The notes beneath the pieces were generated by a model that was given only the letters and a program-made list of their open reading frames with translations, was not told where the DNA came from and did not search any database. The position numbers were made by a program, and so were the translations under genes. A DNA stretch of 64,000 nucleotides, taken from contig JAULSU010000001.1 of NCBI GenBank assembly GCA_030512335.1, forward strand, positions 62,001 through 126,000, given 5' to 3'. Shown in pieces: positions 57,529 through 64,000 of this stretch (positions are counted from its first letter, which is position 1; each line of letters opens with the position of its first letter). The DNA comes from Immersiella caudata. Lineage: Eukaryota > Ascomycota > Sordariomycetes > Sordariales > Lasiosphaeriaceae.

Positions 57529-58976
57529 TCAACTACTACTCTCCCACGAGAAATCCTTCCTCACCATAATCTCCCCATGATGATAAAACACCGCCGTCTC
57601 ATTCCCCGTCTTCCCCGTCGCACTACTGCTCGAGCTAGGCGGCTGTTTTGTTCCTGACGAAATATCTACCGTCAACTCAATCTCATCATCCCCTCTAAAT
57701 CCCTGGCTTTCCCTGTCTTTTGTGACCGTGCCTCCCTTTTTACTCTTCCCAACCGTGCTGCTCATGATTCTCGAAGCGAGTTTGGACTTGTCGGATGTGT
57801 ATTTCCCGCCCTCATCGGGCATACCCGCGTAGGAAGACCCGGTGCGGCGCCAGAGGGAGCGTACGAGGGGCGCGTAGGTGGGGAGACAGGCGCAGACGAT
57901 TCCGACAAAGGGTTCGCAGCAGGACCAGATGAAGACTTTGGACATGGCCCAGGTGAAATCGGGGGATTTGACGAGTTGGTCCATCATGACGATGCGTATA
58001 GCGGAGGCAACGCAGACGCTGCGGGAGTCGCATTAGCCAGGGGCATAATGGGGAGTGGAGCGGGGAAGGGAAAGGGGGAACGTACAAGCCGCCGAGGAGG
58101 AGAATGCCTCCGACGAAGATCTTCTTGGTGGTGGGGAGGTTCAGTTTCCAGACTGTGTGATGTGTGACAACGATTAGCCGCTATTCCGCGAGGGGCATGC
58201 CGGCGGATCGTCGCGCGTCACCCACAGGACCATCCCGTCACGACTCCTTTCGCCAAAGTGACGAGTGAAGGGTAGAGTGGAGGGACTCACTAGTGGGCGT
58301 CGGCACCAGCAGAATGGCCACATCAATGACCAACCCGATGATGCCGTTGCAAAAATAAAATAGCGGAGCATCGATACAAGTCCCCGTGGCGGACGGGTCG
58401 GTGTACTGGCGCCAGTAGTAGTCGATGGGGCGACAGCCGGCGAGCCATGTGACGGTGACCTCGGCCCAATGGGCGCACGTCAGGCCCAAAACAACCGCCC
58501 ACACGATGCCCGTGCCGAAGATGCGGCGGTAGAAGAGCAGGATCGATATCTTGGTGGCCGAGATGCAGGTGATGTAGATGATGACGAAGGCGTAGGTCGT
58601 CTGGTACAGCTTGGTGAACTCGGAATGTGTGACGACCCAGAGATGCTTCCCGCCGCCCCACTGCACGCTGATGAGGCAGCAGACGGCCGTGCCAATTCCC
58701 ATTGCCTTCTCCCGTCAGTTTTTCCTCGTGTCCATTTTTGTGGTTTTTTTTTTCTTAAGATAGCTATCTCGAGGTACATACCGCCGCGAAAAGTATCACG
58801 TAGTCGTCTACTGCCAGACCCGGCCCCGACTTCATCAGCCGGGTGATGACCCGCAGCACCACCGACGACAGCCCGATCACCATGATGGCCACCACCGAGC
58901 TGATGATGTCCATGTCTTGGTTCTCTGTGAGGTCGACCCCTGGCGGAGTCGGCCCCCAGGCCCCCGAGTTTGACAT
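57529..58976 (-). CDS. Rhodopsin-like (Pth11-type) seven-helix membrane protein
   Basis: Four exons: 58782-58976, 58291-58705, 58086-58152, 57529-58018 (388 aa; lengths 195+415+67+490 keep the frame). Introns: 58706-58781 (GTATGT donor; only AAG or GAG acceptors fit, so this edge is uncertain), 58153-58290 (138 nt) and 58019-58085. The start MSNSGAWG precedes helix 1 (VVAIMVIGLSSVVLRVITR). Family signs: DDYVIL after helix 1-2, KLYQTTYAFVIIYITCIS, KISILLFYRRIF, CRPIDYYWRQY, and GTCIDAPLFYFCNGIIGLV then VPTPIWKLNLPTTKK. The cytoplasmic tail (about residues 270-388) is Ser/Lys-rich. This is the fungal integral membrane protein family that includes Pth11-like receptors; ligands are mostly unknown. 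Confidence 0.85.
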
Positions 58977-61627
58977 CTTGCGTTGATGCTGTGCTACCAG
59001 CGCTAGGACGCCCTGACACTGCAAGTCGCCCGACGTCTGTGCAAGCAGTGGATGAAGTGCCCCGCCGCACTGTGCCCTGTGCCGCACGTCTGCCGCTGCA
59101 GGCGCTACCGCTGAGCCGACAGTCACAATACCGCCTGGTACTGGACTCGATCGTATGGGAAGGGCAGGTCGAACGAAAGGCTGGCCGCACGCAATCTGCG
59201 ACTCGAAGCAATGAGTGTCGAAAGATGGTGTTGTCAATGTGAGCTCGCACCGGACTGGTTGCAAGAAGTGAGCGTGTGACCGACAAAAAAATATGAATCC
59301 AGTCACTCGAAGAGGGGATACGTACCGCTTTTTTAGCCCATGATCCTGACGAGACCAGACACCCCAGTCCGTAGGGAAAGGGAACAAAAAGAAAGGAAAG
59401 GGACTGGCCTCGCTTGTTGTGATGTCCATGAATGGTCTGTGTTTGGCAAAACCAGTCAAATGCCGATGTCCGCCATGGTCGCTGAAGGGGGATCTGGCGA
59501 GCCCCCTTTCGGTGAAACAGCGAGGGCTATCGTGCGATGGGCATCCAATGTGGTGGTTCAGCACACTGTGGGATTCCAATAGCGTGGGTCGATCTTGCAG
59601 GTTGCTGGACCATTGGCTGACCTTGAAAGCCGCAGTGCCTTCTCAGTGGTCCGCAGATGCTGCGAGATTTGGATGGTAGGGCCTGTGGGAGTCCGCCGAG
59701 GGACGGGACATTTGCACGCTAGCGGCAGGGACTTGTTGATGACAGCCCGCTTCCCGCTCGGTATAGCGGGACTAACCCGCTGCGGACTGGCCTGATCGGC
59801 CTTCGACCCCAGAGGGGCTTGGTGCTGCCAGAGATGCGCGGTTTCACGCAGGGCCCGATTGCGCACAGAATTTGACGTGATGATAATCCCCATTCTTCAT
59901 GCACGCCTCGGCGCGTACTGTTCGAGGCACACGTGTGAGAACTGACGGGGGATGTGACGGACCCACGTGCGGAGGTGACGGCTCCCGGCTAGCGTTGAGA
60001 TGTCTTCGATTCGAATAACCCGTTTACAGAGGTATCCAAGACCCCGATGTCACATCGTGAAGAAATGTCGAAGTGGGATGCCTGGATGAGCTGGAGGTTG
60101 TACTCGGGCGGCAGTTACCGTCCACGCCGCACCTTCCCACCCAGCAGGTGCGTTTTGCACAGTGGAAGTTTGTTCGGTGGGGGCCGACGCACGACTTTTG
60201 GCGGAACCTTTGCCGCTTGGCGCTTGGTTTTCCTTGGCAGTGTCTTCCATTCCGCCCCCGCAAAACTTGACGCCGCACATCGACATGGAAGACAGGCACG
60301 GACATTGACGCAAAGAAGATTCCGACGGCCTGGGCATCATGTCACTGTCAAACTTGCATTTCGCGTGAGCCAACTTGTTTGCTTTGCTCCTCCGCCAAAT
60401 GCGCTGCCCGAAATAGCGCTCAGCGTGCCTTGGTAGCGAAAAGGGGTCAGGGCACGATGGCGGTCTGATTGGAGTGCACTGCATCACCTGCGCATCCAAT
60501 GATGCTGATGGGGCTCAGCTGCTGAGCGCTGGCTGAGGGAAATTCAGTTGCGAATGGACGAAGCTACGGGCGAAGGATTACAGTCCAGCTCAGAGACTGG
60601 GGCAGATTCACCGCAAATCGCGGGGAGATCAAACTCCACACCTGCTCCACCTCCACATTCACCTCCCTGCTACCCCGGATTTTTCTCACCGACGCGCCAA
60701 ACTCGGATGGGCAACCCGAGAAGCGAAATATCCGCCAGCGAGGGCCGGCAACGTCCAAAATCCCATCATTCATCTCTCCGCTTGACACCTCGGACAGGGA
60801 CAGGGTCTCCATGCTCGGGGCTGTCACGGGTGTAGCACCAGTCAAAACACCAGATCCCAAGTCACACAAAGGGTCGCGATGGTAGGAGTCGGCAACAAAA
60901 TATGGCTCAGCCTGAGACATTTCCATCCATCGCCCTGAAGGTGTGCTGTGACTCAAAGGCCTCCCGACCGTCTACTGGACCAACTCGGCACGGCACGAGC
61001 CATCGGGGTCGGAACATTGGATCATGAAATGATTTTTTTTCGGGTTGCCGACGTTGCCCTGTGCAGCGTCAAGTTTGTGCCTGTTTGTGCAGTTTGGCCC
61101 CTCGGGCGATGCGGCACAGCGATCTGCGAAAAAATCTCGACCAATCGAAACACACCCATAATTGTAGAAGCACTTTTTTGATTTGCTGCAACGCTGTGAC
61201 AGGTGCAGCCGAGGCAGTGTAAGTGACTGTGCCCATTGGGGCGGCTCGATAGTACAGGGAGGGCGGGTAGACGGGGCGTCCCTCTCGCCTCACCCACACA
61301 ACGACCTATTGCAACCGCCGTGGTGGGAAGGTCGACCGAGTTTGCCGTCCGTTTGGGATACGAGTCCGCGTAATACACCCTCGGCGAGTTTGGCCCTGTG
61401 GGGACTAATGAGACATGTAGTGATGCGGGTTACCCAGCCAGGGCGCGGATAAGTATATATCTCGAGGTCACGCCCGTCGGTGTAAGTAAGGAAAGTGTCA
61501 CCATCAACTTTGAACTCAACGGGGATGGGCATACAGTACGAGCATTGACTTTGAGGTTCTCACTGTCCTGTCCCCAGATATCAACACTTGATTCTGTCAC
61601 AACAACAACAACAACACCACCGACAAG
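58977..61627. other. Long intergenic region
   Basis: About 2.65 kb between the rhodopsin-like gene (-) and the IDO-like gene (+), pointing apart. The best unassigned frame is 60564-60926 (-), 120 aa from an ATG at 60926 (MEMSQAEPYF...); it has no family signature. A CAA-repeat (about 61600-61617) lies in the IDO 5' leader. A high share of promoter or untranslated sequence is likely. Confidence 0.45.
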
Positions 61628-63240
61628 ATGAGCTTCACCACGGAATATCTCATCCTCTCCATTCTAGCAACTGTCTTCTTCGCCTTCAAGGCTCTCACCA
61701 CATGGCGTCCCTCCATGTCGGACCTCCCTCCTGTCAAGTCCCGGCTCAACTCCATGATATCCCGCCTTTCCACTCCCACCAAGACTACCGGAGATGCCAT
61801 CAAGGAAGTCACCAACCTCGCTGACTGCCATGAAACCGCTGCACGCCTCGCCGAGCTCATCCACAAAGACGGCGCCGGAGAGTGGCCACCGCGCTCAAAC
61901 TACGACTACTCGGCTTGGCCTGCCGCTCTCAGACCATACATGGACATCTACCACGAGATGAAGGACCTTCTCCCAGCTGCCAAGCCATCCCTTGTTGACG
62001 ATGAGAATCGTATCCGGATCGACTTCTTCCGCGCCCGCCATGCCAAGCTGCTCGAAGACCGAGTTGAACTCCCCGCGGTAACCGCCCTCCTCCAAGCGGC
62101 TGATGCCGGCCGCTGGGATGCCTTTCCCCGTGATGTCTACAACGGTTTTTATTGCTGTATTGCCTGGCATCGACATGCCTACCGGTACGCCCCCTTACCC
62201 TTTCCATGCCCACCACACCCCGACCGACCCCCCTGAAAACCACTACTAACACGTATATGTTGTTCACAGATGGGGCACAATCCCCTCCGTCCGCCCCGCC
62301 CAACTCGAACTCTCCCTCCCCCTTCCCCCCTCTCTCATCACCCCCTGGAACCATCTCCAATCCCACTTCGGCCTCACCTCCGACGCTGGCAACATCATGT
62401 CCAACATCGTGCTCAACTTCTCCCCTTCTTCCCGCTACCAATTCCGCATCAACTCCGGTCTCCCCTCGCAAATCCTCTCTTCCGAGGAAGAGTTCTCCCG
62501 CGTTTTGCGCGGTGTAGAGGGTGGAGCGATGCCGATTTACTTGGGAATAATTCGGGCAATACTAGCGTACGCCAGGGGGGATATGGAATCTTGTCTCGTG
62601 CATACAAAGAGTATCTCAGAGGGACTGAGGCCGGTTTTGGCGGAATACTACGATCGGGTTCACGATAAAACGATTGCACGCTCCGCGTGGCTAAGTCACG
62701 TCCAGGGGTTCTACGCGTGGGGAATGGGCTATCAAGACGAAGAAACCGGAGAATGGATCAAGTGGGATGGGCTGAGTGGAAATCAGGTCATGTTGTTTCA
62801 GGCTGTGGATGCGTTTTTAGGGATGGAGGTGTATCTTGGGGAGCAGGCAAGGATGGGGAATGTGCCGCGGTTGCAGAGGGAGTTTTGTGAGGCGGTGGGG
62901 AGGGCGAGTTTCAGGGGGCAGTTGGGCAGCGAGGGGGTGGAGGGGGGGATTAGGGGGGAGATGGGGGAGATTGTGAAGAGGTTGAGGGTGAGTTTACCTT
63001 TTTCTTTTTCTGTGTAACTCAGTTTCCAGATATTGGGTATTTTGCTTTGTTGAGACAAGAGTTAACGGCTTGCAGGTATTCAGATCGGCGCATCGGTCGA
63101 GGGCGAAGGAGTATTTGTTGGTGCCTGCGCCAGAGAGGCTGCCCATGACGGCGGGTAAGTCGCTGCTCAAGGCGGGTATGGAGGAGAGTTTGGAGTTTTT
63201 GGATGCGTTCATGGTGGGGAGACTGCAGCAGACTGTATGA
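61628..63240 (+). CDS. Indoleamine 2,3-dioxygenase-like protein
   Basis: Three exons: 61628-62184, 62270-62987, 63076-63240 (479 aa). Introns are 85 nt (GTACGC donor, CTAAC, CAG) and 88 nt (GTGAGT donor, CAG acceptor); phases agree. The N-terminus has a hydrophobic segment (YLILSILATVFFAF), unusual for cytosolic IDO and possibly a membrane anchor. The IDO-like core has WHRHAYRWGTIPS, LPPSLITPWNHLQSHFG, SNIVLNFSPS, and IIRAILAYARGD. Exon 3 has FRSAHRSRAKEYLL, where the His sits at the proximal heme-ligand position of IDO, followed by a C-terminal helix. IDO enzymes open the indole ring of tryptophan with O2 and heme. Whether this divergent member acts on tryptophan is unknown. Confidence 0.75.
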
Positions 63241-64000
63241 GATGATGGTTGGGCTACCAGTAGTGGTTGTGACAATGCTATTGTATTTTCTTTGTTTGGG
63301 AATATTTTGCAACTGGTCGGCGGTATTTGTCAGTGGGTTTGGGCATAGCGAGGGCGGGGGCGAGGGTGTATAATGATCAATACATTGTAAACAGCAGAGC
63401 TGGTTTCAGATTAATTGTCTCAAATTATCCCGTGTCTCTCTATTCTATATCTCGGGCGGGAGACTCAGATGTGAAAATTATTTGCTGGAACCAAGGAATA
63501 ATATCATTGTTTACCCATGCTCTTTCTCTGAATTGTGCAAGTAGGCCCAGTCACACCCGCCGACAGGTCTATCCCGAGCATTCGTCAGTCTCATGGAAAT
63601 TCAAGTCAACCACCAGTCATGCAACACATACCGTTTTCTCCCCCTCAAGCCCGCAAAGCTCTTCACACACCGCACCCCCAACCTTTGCAAAGTCAACAAC
63701 CCCTCCTCCCACATCACCATACCCCACCCCATTAATACCAACCAGCCGCGTATCCCCCCACGGCCACCCAAACACCCTTACCCCCATCTTCGTCCGCGCC
63801 GAGATCTTCACCGTCCCACAGACCGCAGCCCCATAATTCTCCTCCACGACGGCACACCTAAACTTAAGCGAGATGCCCCATCCCGCCGCGCTGTTCTCCG
63901 TTAGCACCCACCGCGCGACATTTTAGATATCGTCATCGTCATCCTCTACTTCTTTACTCGACCACCGCGAACCTCGAATGCTGATCCTTTGCGCCCGCTC
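63241..64000. other. Right end of window, no supported gene
   Basis: 3' flank of the IDO-like gene. A minus-strand frame (63617-63907) reads protein-like sequence, but opens with GTG and has an in-frame TAA a few codons upstream with no acceptor between, so it is not called. It could be an exon of a gene extending beyond the window only if that stop is wrong. Confidence 0.4.

Noticed and set aside
60050..60499. 149 aa minus-strand frame in the 59-61.6 kb gap
   Set aside because: No good ATG context, no family features, overlaps other frames of similar length.
63617..63907. Minus-strand protein-like frame at the right edge
   Set aside because: Opens with GTG, has an in-frame TAA just upstream and no acceptor between, so no start or exon boundary can be justified.
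1..64000. CRISPR arrays, rRNA genes, autonomous transposons
   Set aside because: No regular direct-repeat arrays, rRNA motifs, or transposase/reverse-transcriptase motifs were seen; a eukaryotic nuclear window would not be expected to carry CRISPR.

Overview
This 64 kb window is nuclear DNA of a filamentous ascomycete (Pezizomycotina, most likely a Sordariomycete). The signs are short introns (mostly 48-90 nt, GTRNGT donors, CTRAC-like branch sites, YAG acceptors), lineage-typical families (HET, NACHT/STAND N-domains, CFEM, DUF7223-like secreted proteins, Pth11/rhodopsin-like membrane proteins, CmcJ/AsaB-type oxygenases, fungal IDO, ACPF-type C2H2 proteins) and genes decayed mainly by nonsense codons, as expected after repeat-induced point mutation (RIP). 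Many long reading frames in such DNA open with GTG or TTG and are internal exons, so starts and splice sites here were chosen by reading frame and splice consensus. No transcripts were available; multi-exon models are inferences from phase-consistent splice sites.

Layout. 0-5 kb: an acidic protein with a C2H2-like finger (+), then a wrecked gene (-) fusing a fungal STAND-type N-terminal domain to a G-protein-alpha-like GTPase. 5-10 kb: a large secreted DUF7223-like protein and a GPI-anchored CFEM-like protein, both (-). 10.7-27.6 kb: self/non-self and sensor-type genes: a broken HET gene, an intact HET gene, a NACHT NTPase and a STAND-N/ankyrin-type protein, interleaved with a flavin monooxygenase, a nitronate monooxygenase and a tiny secreted peptide. 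28-38.3 kb: three paralogous ACPF-type C2H2 genes (two +, one -) around an F-box gene that has decayed by TAG codons only. 38.8-41.3 kb: a CorA-like transporter with an unusually long multi-membrane C-terminal extension.

42-50.8 kb: two small secreted proteins, an ISG12/IFI6-27-like protein, an F-box protein, an 81-residue hypothetical, an NTF2-like secreted protein, a nonsense-ridden membrane-protein relic and a CmcJ/AsaB-like oxygenase. 51-54 kb is a graveyard of gene relics. 55.8-63.3 kb: a short-chain dehydrogenase, a seven-helix rhodopsin-like membrane protein and an indoleamine-2,3-dioxygenase-like enzyme.

Most notable: (i) a ~305 bp foldback element with perfect 16 bp terminal repeats that supplies the stop codon of the STAND/ankyrin gene, while a diverged half-copy makes up most of an oversized intron of the same gene; (ii) the decayed G-alpha-like/STAND fusion; (iii) two introns best read as GC-AG introns with GCAAGT donors; (iv) decay dominated by TAG codons in several unrelated genes; (v) the three-member ACPF zinc-finger cluster; (vi) an ISG12-like protein recovered only by splicing three exons.
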